From Candidatus Rifleibacteriota bacterium (GTDB lineage Bacteria; Riflebacteria; Ozemobacteria; Ozemobacterales; Ozemobacteraceae), in NCBI GenBank assembly GCA_022704885.1, contig JAKJFO010000083.1, forward strand, positions 1 through 16,302: a stretch of 16,302 nucleotides of DNA, written 5' to 3'. This document shows positions 5,017 to 13,939 of the stretch, piece by piece; within the stretch, counting starts at the first letter, position 1; the number at the start of each line of letters is the position of its first letter. Made by a program: the position numbers and the translations under genes. The notes beneath the pieces were generated by a model. The model had not been told where the DNA came from. It ran no database searches and saw only the letters and a list, made by a program, of their open reading frames with translations.

Positions 5017-7971
5017 ATGAGCGAGAGGCTGGAAAGAAATATATTCAACAGGTACCGGGCGCTTACCTGGATCGGCGGGTTGGTCTGTTTTGTGCTGGTA
5101 CCAATGTTTCTGCTCAATCTGCTGGTCGAAAACATGCTGCGGCTGCGCAGCGAAAAAGAACAGCAGCAGATATTCGCCGAGATGGACAGTCGGCTCGATT
5201 TTCTCAGCCAGAATGTCGATATTTCTTATTTTCTGCACAAGCTTTTAAAAAGGCATGTCGATCGGGCGACAGCCCACAAACAGCCATTGCGCAGCCTCGA
5301 ACTCAGCATCAAAGAGCTTAAACACCGTTATCCAGGTCTTTTCAAGTTCATCGTCTGGGATAACAGCGGAAAAACGATCGATGCACTGACTGACGAAAAA
5401 AGCTACCGCTACATTGTCAGTAATCTTTACAGTTTTTTTGGCGAAATTGCCGAGCATTGCCGCAGCGAGTATCCGGGCTTCCCCGAGCTTCTGCCAGTCG
5501 TAGAAAAGCGCATAAATATGTTCAGAGCTTATCTCGGCCGTTTTCTCGTGCCGGCGCACCTGCGTTATCCTTTTCAGATGGGCGAGCACGGCCGGATGAT
5601 ACTGTCTGACGCGCCACAGCGGTTTCCGCTGATCTGGTTTGACGCGCGCGCTGATTTTACCATTTTCTGTGCGGCCAATCCGCTCGAAAAGCACCGTCAT
5701 ATTGGTGTAGAAAGCGCTATCGCTGAGTTGAACAGCAACAACGACGACATCATTACCTCTTTCATCGACCTGCGAAGCCTGCCACCTTCTGCACCCGAAA
5801 ACAAATTTGAACAGATACTGCTGCTCGAACTCGGGAAGTTCGAAAACGCGTCATTGCCTCATCGCCAACTCAAAGACCAGCTGCTTGCCTTCAAACTGCT
5901 CGACCCCTATCTGCGCGGTTACTGCCGGATCAGCCGCAACCGCCTGCAACACGGCTATCCAGAACAGATCAAAGTTCGACTTTTTGCCAGAATTGCCATG
6001 GCGGCGGCCGTAATTCTGTTTCTCTTCTACTGTTACAGCCTGCGCCTGAAAAGAGTCACCTTTTCAATCAGAACGCGCATCGCGCTGCTGTTTCTTTACG
6101 CCAACGGCCTGCCATTGCTGATTCTTGGTACAATCGGCCATGAGTATCTGCAGCAGCTCGAAGGCTCGTTGCTGCATTCAGTGCACCGCGATAATGAGCG
6201 CCTGCTCGAAGAGGCAGATGCCGGCTATCGCAGGTTTCAAAATGTTCTGGCAGAGCGCACACGCACGCTCATGGCCTCTTATACTGCCGAGGTTGTCGGT
6301 CGTGTGCCTGACGGCAATGACATTCCATACTTCAAATCAATAATCGAACAGCTGAAAGCTGAAGAAGCCTACGTCTATGGCAGAGATGGTGAAGTTCTGC
6401 TCGGTTTTCGCAGAACCCGAAAAGCACAATCGCAGAGTGTAATGAAGATTTTTTCAGCTTACGCGCTGCAGTATATGAACCGCAAACCAGAGATAGAAAG
6501 CGAGCCAGCCCGGGGAGCAGGGGCTGCCAGATACGTCGAACTGTCTACCGAGTCTCTTTCGCGCGATGGCATGACGGTCTTCAAATCGATGATGCACGTA
6601 GCCGACCGCATCGAAAAGCTCTCGTTCGGAACCGAGAACAGAATGTGCTTTTTCAGATTTTTCGGCGACAAAAGCAAGGGTTCATTTCACTCGATGCTGA
6701 TGCTGTCATGGCTGCACAACCGCGTTCAGGAAGCCTATGCCCGACATCTGTCAGAAGAACTGACGACCACTGACAAAAATAAGATCCAGCTCGTCTGTAT
6801 GTCGCAGCACAGCGGCAATCTGGTGGGAAATCACCAGGTTGCAGATACCAGCCTCAGACCAGTTTTACAGAAAGGCTTTAACCTGCAGTCTGCCCGTGAA
6901 AATGCTTTATATTACAAGGGAAAGCGCTATATAGTCACCGCTCTGGCCGGTCGTCAGCTCGACAACATGTCTCTGGGCATAGTCATCGAGGCTGATGAAA
7001 TAGAACGGGCCGTAAGAAAAGCTCAGATCCAGCTGTTATGGTTCGGCCTGATCAGTCTTGCCATCGTATCTGGAGTGGTTCTGGCGTTGAGCCGGCAGTT
7101 TATCAGACCGGTCAGGCAGCTGGCTGAGGCGGTAAAGCAGATCGGAGCACGCAATTTTGCCTTCCGCAACCAGATAGACAGTGCCGATGAGTTCGGTGAC
7201 CTCGGCCGAGTTTTTAATTCAACCATGGCCGGCATGCACGAACTCGAGATCGGCAAAATCGTGCAGGCAACACTGCTGCCTGAAGCGCATTATCAAAGCG
7301 GACGTGTCGAAATTTTTGCGCGCAGTGTTTCGATGACTAAAATGGGCGGCGACTACTTCGATTACTGCCAACCAGAACCCGGACTGACCGGCGTTTTCAT
7401 GGGTGATGTCGCCGGCCACGGCATTCCGGCAGCGCTGATCATGGCCATGGCCAAAGCAATAGTCACGATCGACCGCGAAAGCCTCAGCGATCCTTCCCGC
7501 CTGCTGACTTCGCTGCATGATGTATTGTTCAAGCTCAAAAGCGACAACTTCAAGCGCATGATGACCTGTCAGTATCTGGTAATCGACGAGAAGACCGGAG
7601 CATGCCGCTTTGCCAACGCCGGCCATTGTTACCCGATAATTGTGTCTGAATCCGGCCGGGCTTCGACCTTTGCCGAAATCGTGGGTTCGCCGGTCGGCAT
7701 CTCGCGGCGGGCCCGTTACAGTAACAGTGACCTTGCCATCGAGCCTGGAGACACACTTATTCTCTACAGTGACGGCATGTTGGAAGCCCGAAACGCGCAA
7801 GGCGCTGAATATGGCCCGGCGCGCCTGCTCGAACTGGCACGACAGGCATGGCACCTTGATACCCAGCAGTATTATCACAATCTCTATCAGGCGAACCTGG
7901 CCTGGTCGGAAAAGGTAGAAGATGACATAACCATCGTATTGATAAGGTTTGCAGCGGAGGCATCTGAATAG
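5017..7971 (+). CDS. Membrane double-sensor HAMP-SpoIIE (PP2C-type) phosphatase, subtype A (A1)
   Basis: A predicted receptor phosphatase, removing phosphate from Ser/Thr of a cytoplasmic partner; RsbU/SpoIIE relatives act on STAS anti-anti-sigma proteins. The 984 residues run: TM1 17-38; extracytoplasmic domain about 40-320, with FKFIVWDNSGK near 109-119 suggesting a Cache/PAS-like strand; TM2 322-342; a basic cytoplasmic loop; TM3 354-376 (YANGLPLLILG); second extracytoplasmic domain about 377-670; TM4 671-692; HAMP 693-741 (Pro698, DEFG 724-727); linker VQATLLP 749-755; phosphatase domain to the end. Metal-binding Asp are intact: GGDYFD (Asp779), GDVAGHG (Asp797), YSDG (Asp919), DDIT (969-970). 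It should be active. No Shine-Dalgarno precedes the ATG, but the N-terminus aligns residue for residue in length with the 10991 paralogue, which supports this start. It ends 1 base before the next gene. Ligands are unknown. Confidence 0.9.
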   Translation: MSERLERNIFNRYRALTWIGGLVCFVLVPMFLLNLLVENMLRLRSEKEQQQIFAEMDSRLDFLSQNVDISYFLHKLLKRHVDRATAHKQPLRSLELSIKELKHRYPGLFKFIVWDNSGKTIDALTDEKSYRYIVSNLYSFFGEIAEHCRSEYPGFPELLPVVEKRINMFRAYLGRFLVPAHLRYPFQMGEHGRMILSDAPQRFPLIWFDARADFTIFCAANPLEKHRHIGVESAIAELNSNNDDIITSFIDLRSLPPSAPENKFEQILLLELGKFENASLPHRQLKDQLLAFKLLDPYLRGYCRISRNRLQHGYPEQIKVRLFARIAMAAAVILFLFYCYSLRLKRVTFSIRTRIALLFLYANGLPLLILGTIGHEYLQQLEGSLLHSVHRDNERLLEEADAGYRRFQNVLAERTRTLMASYTAEVVGRVPDGNDIPYFKSIIEQLKAEEAYVYGRDGEVLLGFRRTRKAQSQSVMKIFSAYALQYMNRKPEIESEPARGAGAARYVELSTESLSRDGMTVFKSMMHVADRIEKLSFGTENRMCFFRFFGDKSKGSFHSMLMLSWLHNRVQEAYARHLSEELTTTDKNKIQLVCMSQHSGNLVGNHQVADTSLRPVLQKGFNLQSARENALYYKGKRYIVTALAGRQLDNMSLGIVIEADEIERAVRKAQIQLLWFGLISLAIVSGVVLALSRQFIRPVRQLAEAVKQIGARNFAFRNQIDSADEFGDLGRVFNSTMAGMHELEIGKIVQATLLPEAHYQSGRVEIFARSVSMTKMGGDYFDYCQPEPGLTGVFMGDVAGHGIPAALIMAMAKAIVTIDRESLSDPSRLLTSLHDVLFKLKSDNFKRMMTCQYLVIDEKTGACRFANAGHCYPIIVSESGRASTFAEIVGSPVGISRRARYSNSDLAIEPGDTLILYSDGMLEARNAQGAEYGPARLLELARQAWHLDTQQYYHNLYQANLAWSEKVEDDITIVLIRFAAEASE
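7953..7960 (+). promoter_or_regulatory. Shine-Dalgarno that fixes the B1 start
   Basis: AGCGGAGG lies inside the last codons of A1, 12 bases before the ATG at 7973. That spacing is rather long but usable, whereas the in-frame TTG at 7949 lies upstream of it and has no well-placed ribosome site of its own. It implies B1 translation is coupled to A1. Confidence 0.6.
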
Positions 7972-7972
7972 A

Positions 7973-10897
7973 ATGAACGCAAACCTCAAGAATCTGGCTG
8001 CCTGGATAGTGCAGACTCTGGTATTTCTGCTGATTCCGGTGCTGGTGTTTTATGCCGGAATGAGTCACATCGATCAGCTCAGATATGAAGACAACCTGCT
8101 TTCGGTAGAACAGAAGGTCGAAGAAACTCTGGCCAGTTTTGCCACGCACGCAGATACAGAAGAGTTCATGGCGCGAACCTTTCGACGCGCTTTCCTCAAA
8201 ATGCTGGACGGGAAACCGGCAGAGGTGATCAAAGATTACCATCAACGACTTGCCGGGAATTTTGACTATCTGGTCTGGGATGCCACAAATCGTCTTCTTG
8301 CCAGTTCGACCGACCCGAACAGCATCAAGGGCGACTGGAACGCAGCTCTGCGCTCAATCAGAGAGGTTTTTGCGCCGAGAGGCAAACATTACGAACCTTC
8401 TGACTACGAAGTGACGAATCTCAGAAATATTTTTGGCCCGCAGCTGGTAATCGAAGATCTCAAAGAAAACCTCTCAGAAAACAACAACCTGCTGATGGCG
8501 ACAGACAGTTCAGGCAATAAGCCGCGCTGCTGGATCGCAAGTTTCAAGGGCATCACGCTGGTCATTCTGGTCAAACAATCTGCCATTAATACTTCTGACA
8601 ATGGACTTCTGTATTATATGAGTCATCTACATCAGGCAGCTGCCCCATTCTTTCTGGGGTTTGCCAGAAACGAACTGATCAGGAGCACCAGCGATATTCC
8701 TGACCGCGACGCTGCCGCCAGAGTGTTGCGTCAGCACAGCCTTAAAAATGGTTTAAAATTGACGACACCACAGGCCCACTTTTTTCTGCGAATCGTCGAT
8801 GACAACCTGTCGCTTTTTGCAGGCGTCAGAAAAGATTCGCTGGCAGCAGGCAAAAATGCTGTTCCGTTTACCATTCTGATTGTGCTGCTGCTTATGCCCT
8901 ATCTCTGGGTAACTGGAAAAAATGCGATCAAAGGAACCGTCATGCGGCTCGCAATTTCGCGAAAGCTGCTGCTGCTGTTTGCCTATTCGAGTGGACTGCC
9001 GCTTTTGATGCTATTTTTTGTAGGTTACGATTACCTTGCTCAAAAACAATATGCAATGTTCGACGAAATTCATGCGCAGGGTACCAAATTTCTGAAAAAC
9101 TTTGACGAACGCTTTAAATCAGAAGAAGCCCGTCAGATCTACCAGATCAGTCATGCTCTTGAAGAATTGAAAAAGGCATACAGAACCCGGCCGGGGGCGG
9201 TCGCGCCCTATAAAATCTTCGCCGACAGAGCAGCAGCTGATCTTGAAGATCGCCATGATCTGCGATTGTTTATGGTGGCCAGTGCAACCAGATTCACCGG
9301 CACGATAACTGCCGCCTACATCAATAGTAAACGTATCGATATTACCAGCGAGCGAATCAGCGAACGCACAAGAAAGAAAAAAGATGAAGAAGCCGAGGCC
9401 TTTACTGCGCTTTTGCGCTTTATTCTATCGACTCTGAATGGCGACCAGATCGATGCCAGAACCGCAACCGAAATCGAAATGATTGCCGAATCGATAATGC
9501 AGAAATCGCTGCTGGAAGTGCAGAATGAGTTTCTTCAGGCAAACGGCCAGATTACCATGATGGGGCTCGGCACCAGTCGCAGTCGCGCGCTGGTCGAGCT
9601 GATTTCGCTGTTTACTGGTAAAGAATATGATTTTCTGCTGATGGCAAACTGGAACGCCGATGTCCTTGAGCAAAGTTATGCCCGTCGGCAATTCCTTAAT
9701 GCCAGTCGTAATATAGATCATCTCCAGCTGGGTATGATCAACGAGTTTTCCTCACTCGCTTTTCCGCCCGAATTCGCCGGCAATACAACTTTGCGCGACT
9801 ATGCCAGAAAATTTACACAAAGACCGGTACCACCACGCCAGTTCATCACCATCAACCACCAGGAATACCTGGTCATGGGCTTTCGCGGCAAATATATGGG
9901 ATATTTCAACCTGTTCGGCCTCTACCCGGCTCAGCTGATAAAAGACAAAATCTACCACGAAAAGAAGAGGCTGGTCAGTTTCGGCTTCATGTCGCTGATC
10001 CTCGCAATGCTTCTCGGGCAGCTGCTGTCTTACAGTTTTCTCTATCCGCTCAAGATTCTGGCGGAAGGGGCCGAAGCGATTCAGCAGCGTAATTTCGACA
10101 AGCGCCTGCCCGAACTGGGGCGTGACGAGTTTGGCGAAATGGCAAGGGTTTTTAACACAACCATGGTTGACTTCGAAGAGCTCAAAGTTGCCGGAGCGGT
10201 GCAGGAACACCTGCTGCCCGGCAAACTGCCCGAACCCGAAGGTTGCCGCATTTACGCCCGCAGTTTTTCGCGCGGCGATCTTGGTGGCGATTACTACGAC
10301 TGCTTCATCAGTGCTGATAACCACCTTTGCCTTCTCACCGGTGACGTCAGCGGTCATGGCGCCGGAGCCGCCCTGATCATGGCGATGGCCAAAGCAGCAA
10401 TCATGAAACTCGAAAACCTGCACAATGCCCCGGCCGAACTGCTGTCGCGCATGCACCAGCTGATAGCCGCTACCGGTCAACATCAGCTCAAAACCATGTC
10501 GTTTCAGTTCTTCAACATCGACGTGACTTCGCATAAGGCTGTCTACAGCAATGCCGGCAGCTGGCCGCCTCTGTTGATAAGCCATGACCAGAAGACGGTC
10601 AGCGAAATTTCGCTGCCCGGACCTCGTCTCGGTGCCCTCAAAAAGCCGCATTTTACCAGCAGTGAACTATCTTTCGGCAGCGGCGAGACACTGTTGCTTT
10701 ACACTGATGGCATGGTCAAAGCTCTTGATATTCGTGGGCAGATGATCGGCCTCGAGAATTTCAAAAAAATGGCGGCTGACAACTTCGACCCCGACCCCGA
10801 AGTATTTTTTGATCGTCTGATGGCTGCACACCGCCTTAAGACCGGCAATCAGGAGCTGCAGGACGACACCACTCTCATTATTGTCGTGTTCAATTAA
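7973..10897 (+). CDS. Membrane double-sensor HAMP-SpoIIE phosphatase, subtype B (B1)
   Basis: Second phosphatase of the first pair, 974 residues from the ATG at 7973. An in-frame TTG at 7949 would add eight residues but has no good ribosome site. Same plan as A1: TM1 10-29; domain 1 about 30-292 (FDYLVWD near 97-103); TM2 297-314; TM3 331-353 (YSSGLPLLMLF); domain 2 about 354-665 with TATEIEM at 497-503; TM4 667-688; HAMP 689-735 (DEFG 718-721); linker VQEHLLP 743-749; SpoIIE domain to the end. Metal-binding Asp are kept: GGDYYD (Asp773), GDVSGHG (Asp791), YTDG (Asp912), QDDT (964-965). It departs from A proteins elsewhere: NAGSWPP (about 860-866) replaces the common NAGH.(P/Y), TDGMVKALD replaces TDG..EA.N, and KTMSFQF replaces RMMTCQY. 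It is probably still a phosphatase, with altered substrate or regulation. It starts 1 base after A1 ends. Confidence 0.9.
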   Translation: MNANLKNLAAWIVQTLVFLLIPVLVFYAGMSHIDQLRYEDNLLSVEQKVEETLASFATHADTEEFMARTFRRAFLKMLDGKPAEVIKDYHQRLAGNFDYLVWDATNRLLASSTDPNSIKGDWNAALRSIREVFAPRGKHYEPSDYEVTNLRNIFGPQLVIEDLKENLSENNNLLMATDSSGNKPRCWIASFKGITLVILVKQSAINTSDNGLLYYMSHLHQAAAPFFLGFARNELIRSTSDIPDRDAAARVLRQHSLKNGLKLTTPQAHFFLRIVDDNLSLFAGVRKDSLAAGKNAVPFTILIVLLLMPYLWVTGKNAIKGTVMRLAISRKLLLLFAYSSGLPLLMLFFVGYDYLAQKQYAMFDEIHAQGTKFLKNFDERFKSEEARQIYQISHALEELKKAYRTRPGAVAPYKIFADRAAADLEDRHDLRLFMVASATRFTGTITAAYINSKRIDITSERISERTRKKKDEEAEAFTALLRFILSTLNGDQIDARTATEIEMIAESIMQKSLLEVQNEFLQANGQITMMGLGTSRSRALVELISLFTGKEYDFLLMANWNADVLEQSYARRQFLNASRNIDHLQLGMINEFSSLAFPPEFAGNTTLRDYARKFTQRPVPPRQFITINHQEYLVMGFRGKYMGYFNLFGLYPAQLIKDKIYHEKKRLVSFGFMSLILAMLLGQLLSYSFLYPLKILAEGAEAIQQRNFDKRLPELGRDEFGEMARVFNTTMVDFEELKVAGAVQEHLLPGKLPEPEGCRIYARSFSRGDLGGDYYDCFISADNHLCLLTGDVSGHGAGAALIMAMAKAAIMKLENLHNAPAELLSRMHQLIAATGQHQLKTMSFQFFNIDVTSHKAVYSNAGSWPPLLISHDQKTVSEISLPGPRLGALKKPHFTSSELSFGSGETLLLYTDGMVKALDIRGQMIGLENFKKMAADNFDPDPEVFFDRLMAAHRLKTGNQELQDDTTLIIVVFN

Positions 10898-10924
10898 CGC
10901 TGATTTTGCCAAAACCAGCGCTTT
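10898..10924 (+). terminator. Hairpin directly after B1, weak terminator candidate
   Basis: Immediately after the TAA stop, CGCTGATTTT (10898-10907) pairs with AAAACCAGCG (10911-10920) at 9 of 10 positions around a 3-base loop. It is followed only by CTTT, so the U-run is short. It marks the boundary between the two phosphatase pairs and may cause partial termination. Confidence 0.4.
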
Positions 10925-10950
10925 GCGGTATCCTTAGGCAGATTTAATTC

Positions 10951-10978
10951 TTGCGACAGGAACCCGGCTTGCTATGAC
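10951..10978 (+). promoter_or_regulatory. Candidate promoter of the second phosphatase pair
   Basis: TTGCGA (10951-10956) and TATGAC (10973-10978), each 4 of 6 to the consensus, are 16 bases apart. The predicted start, near 10985, is about 6 bases before the ATG at 10991. As at 5017, no Shine-Dalgarno lies close to the start codon. The match is modest. Confidence 0.3.
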
Positions 10979-10990
10979 CGGTATCGATAG

Positions 10991-13939
10991 ATGAGCTCAG
11001 GCGCACAAATGCCGCTGCAGCACAGATGGCCAATTGCCTTCTGGAGTGGCGTCATTTTATGTTTCGTGCTTTTTCCGCTCTTTCTGCTTGACGTCGGCCT
11101 GGAAAGCCTGCTGGAAACCCGCCAGAACCTGCAGAAACAGGAACTCTACCGAACTCTCGAACAGAATCTCGAAAAGCTGCTGCAATACCGCAACAGCCGG
11201 CACTATCACCACGCGCTGCTGAAAAAGGTTTTCGACATTGCCGAAGCGCAACGCCACCCGACAGGCTATCTGCAGCGCGCGCTGGCGCATCTCAAAGGGC
11301 GTAATCCCGGCGATTTCAGATTCATCGTCTGGAATGACAAAGGTGAAATCATTGACGAGCTGTCTGACGAAAAGAGCTTGCGCTATATCATCAAATCGAT
11401 CTACGAAGCATTTAAAGGAATAACCGAAGACAGCAGGGCAAATTACCCTGGAACCCCTGAGTTATTGCCAGTTATTCAGGAAAGCAGAAAATTCAATCTG
11501 CTGCGCAGCTATCTTGGCGCTTTTCTGGTGCCCGAATTCATGAATCTGCCGATGTTGCGCGCCAGTCTGGGAGAATGTGTAATTGCGTCGTCAGAACACG
11601 ACCGCTCTAACTTCTGGTTTCAGATCGGCAAAAATATCGGTCTTTTTGCACAGATAAGTCACGAGGCAATCGAATCGACCGATTATCTGGAAAAGCTGAT
11701 TACTGGCATAAACAAAGAATCCGACAACAGTTTCAGAGTCGGCATCATCGAACTGACCAGCGCCAACGTCATGTTCACCGGCAGCGAGCTGAGCAATTCT
11801 GAAGAAGTTCTCATCGAGCTCAAAAAGTTTCAGCATTTTGCCGAGCCCAGGCTCGAAACCAGCAACTACCTGATTCTGGCGCGCATGGTGACACAGTCGA
11901 TAATGGGCTTCAGTCTGGTCGAAAAAAAAGGCAGAATAATCGACCCGACGACGGCACGGCGGCAGATAATGGCAGGCGCAGCATTTCTGCTGCTGCTGAT
12001 TGGCACAGCATTCTACCAGTTTTTCAAAAGAAGCGGGCTCATCTCGATCAGACACAAACTCGCCATACTGTTCATTTATGCCAACGGCCTGCCTTTGATG
12101 ATACTGGGGTTTCTCGGTTATGAATACCTTCAGCAGACCCGCCGGCTGTTGATCGACCAGGCCCACGAACAGACCGCTTCTCTGATCAGAGATTTCGATT
12201 CGCGCTACGAACTCATCAAAGCCGAATACCTGGAACACATCAACCGCGCTGTCGATGAAATCAATCAACAGAGCAGTGGAGAGACGGTAAAGCTTGCCGA
12301 TCATTCAAAGCTGGTGAGCTGGATCAACGGAACGAATCCTTATGACTTTGTTCTCATCGATCAGAATGGTCGATTTCAATCAGGTTATGCGGGTGGCAAC
12401 CGCTCTGGTACGTTTTTCACCAACATGGGCCGTAACCTGCTCGAATACATCAATATCAATTCATACACACCGCTCGAAATGTTTCGTGATGTGCAGCTGT
12501 CACGACGCGACTCTGCTGCTGACTTTCTTGGCACCAAAAAGATAGTTTTTCACCAGTTTCTGCGCCGGATTCGCAAGATCAACCCCGAACAAATGGGCGC
12601 CGAAGCCAGACAGTATTACTGGAATATCCTGGGCAATGCTGACCAGCGAAAGTTTTCGAACGTGCTGGTCGTTTCCTGGATGCATTCAGTTCTTCAGGAG
12701 GCTTATCTTAAAAAGAGAATCGCCGATCTCGACAGCAATTCCGGCAAGATAAAATGCTTCGCAATTGTCGAGAACAATGGCGTTACCTACCCTGAAAACC
12801 AGTACCCCGACCGCGAGGTTTTCAATCTCTTTCGCCAGGCGTTCGGCCTGCAGATGGTAAAAAGCGATTATCTGCAGCTGGACGGCATTGATTACGCGGC
12901 TTTTGCGACAATCGGCAGGCAGCTCAACAAAATCGCCATTGTCGGGCTTTTTCCGCTGACCGCGATAAATAAACAGATCGATTCGCTACGAACAAGACTG
13001 ATCGTCTTCGGCCTTCTCAGCCTGTTACTCACTCTCGGAATTGGCAGGGTTCTCTCAGCTCAGTTCATGCAGCCGGTCAAGCAGCTGGAAGAAGGCGTAC
13101 AGGCGATTGGTCGCCAGGATTTCCGCTACCGCCTGGCGATAGCGTCACAGGATGAATTCGGCCATCTCGGGTCGGTTTTTAACCGTGCAATCGAAAGCCT
13201 TGAAGACCTGGAAGTAGCCAAAGTAGTACAGGAAAATCTTTTTCCAATCGAAGATCTCAGACTCAACCACCTGGAAGTTTATGGCCGCAGCGTTACCATG
13301 AGCCGGCTCGGTGGCGACTATTACGACTTTTTTGCGGTCGACAATCGCAAAGCAGGAGTTCTGATGGGCGATGTCGCCGGCCATGGTGTGCCGGCAGCCC
13401 TGCTGATGGCAATGGCCAAAGCCTCGGTTCTGATCAGCGGCGACGCAAAAACGCAGCCAGACCAGCTTCTGGCAGCATTACACAAGGTCATCTTCCGCAT
13501 AAAAAGCAGCAAAATCCGGCGCATGATGACCTGTCAGTATTTCTGCATCGATTCATTGAGCGGTGATTATCTTTTTTCGAACGCCGGCCACTGTTTTCCG
13601 GCGGTCATCAGCAATCGCGGACAGCAGGTCACCATGCTGGAGGCGATTGGTTCGCCGCTGGGGGTATCAAAGAGAGCCAGATATGAAAACGTCGCAGGCA
13701 AGCTTGCCGACGGCGACATCGTGCTTCTTTACACCGACGGCATTATCGAAGCGCATAACCGGCAAGGTAACGAAATGGGATTCGACCGCTTCAACGCCAT
13801 TCTTAAAAACTCATACAGCAGCGATCTGGAAACCTATTACCGACGCATCTTTGCGGCTTATCTCGACTGGTCGCCCGAAGCCGATGACGACATCACTCTG
13901 GTTCTGATCAAGTTTTCCGCCCCGGAGAAAAATGCATGA
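10991..13939 (+). CDS. Membrane double-sensor HAMP-SpoIIE phosphatase, subtype A (A2)
   Basis: Paralogue of A1, 982 residues, first gene of the second pair. TM1 14-33; domain 1 about 35-325 with FRFIVWNDKGE (109-119) and a DELSDEK.LRYI stretch matching A1; TM2 326-345; TM3 356-378 (YANGLPLMILG); domain 2 about 379-668, with VSWMHSVLQEAY (561-572) matching A1's LSWLHNRVQEAY; TM4 669-690; HAMP 692-738 (DEFG 721-724); linker VQENLFP 746-752; SpoIIE domain to the end. The metal ligands are intact: GGDYYD (Asp776), GDVAGHG (Asp794), YTDG (Asp916), DDDIT (965-969). A TAG codon directly before the ATG limits the start to here or an internal ATG at 11009; alignment with A1 favours 10991. No Shine-Dalgarno is evident. 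It overlaps B2 by ATGA, so the two are probably translated together. Confidence 0.9.
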   Translation: MSSGAQMPLQHRWPIAFWSGVILCFVLFPLFLLDVGLESLLETRQNLQKQELYRTLEQNLEKLLQYRNSRHYHHALLKKVFDIAEAQRHPTGYLQRALAHLKGRNPGDFRFIVWNDKGEIIDELSDEKSLRYIIKSIYEAFKGITEDSRANYPGTPELLPVIQESRKFNLLRSYLGAFLVPEFMNLPMLRASLGECVIASSEHDRSNFWFQIGKNIGLFAQISHEAIESTDYLEKLITGINKESDNSFRVGIIELTSANVMFTGSELSNSEEVLIELKKFQHFAEPRLETSNYLILARMVTQSIMGFSLVEKKGRIIDPTTARRQIMAGAAFLLLLIGTAFYQFFKRSGLISIRHKLAILFIYANGLPLMILGFLGYEYLQQTRRLLIDQAHEQTASLIRDFDSRYELIKAEYLEHINRAVDEINQQSSGETVKLADHSKLVSWINGTNPYDFVLIDQNGRFQSGYAGGNRSGTFFTNMGRNLLEYININSYTPLEMFRDVQLSRRDSAADFLGTKKIVFHQFLRRIRKINPEQMGAEARQYYWNILGNADQRKFSNVLVVSWMHSVLQEAYLKKRIADLDSNSGKIKCFAIVENNGVTYPENQYPDREVFNLFRQAFGLQMVKSDYLQLDGIDYAAFATIGRQLNKIAIVGLFPLTAINKQIDSLRTRLIVFGLLSLLLTLGIGRVLSAQFMQPVKQLEEGVQAIGRQDFRYRLAIASQDEFGHLGSVFNRAIESLEDLEVAKVVQENLFPIEDLRLNHLEVYGRSVTMSRLGGDYYDFFAVDNRKAGVLMGDVAGHGVPAALLMAMAKASVLISGDAKTQPDQLLAALHKVIFRIKSSKIRRMMTCQYFCIDSLSGDYLFSNAGHCFPAVISNRGQQVTMLEAIGSPLGVSKRARYENVAGKLADGDIVLLYTDGIIEAHNRQGNEMGFDRFNAILKNSYSSDLETYYRRIFAAYLDWSPEADDDITLVLIKFSAPEKNA

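Noticed and set aside
4716..5135. 139-codon minus-strand frame
   Set aside because: It runs through the hexamer array (giving Asn-Arg repeats), the hairpin cluster and the start of A1; it resembles no protein family I know.
7949..7972. TTG at 7949 as the B1 start
   Set aside because: It precedes the AGCGGAGG site and would overlap A1 by 23 bases; the ATG at 7973 follows the site and gives a normal N-terminus before TM1.
9752..10651. 299-codon minus-strand frame opposite B1, and a similar 256-codon one at 7219-7989 opposite A1
   Set aside because: Both lie antisense to the SpoIIE domains, whose codon pattern leaves the opposite frame open. The + strand frames have clear catalytic motifs and the antisense products have none.
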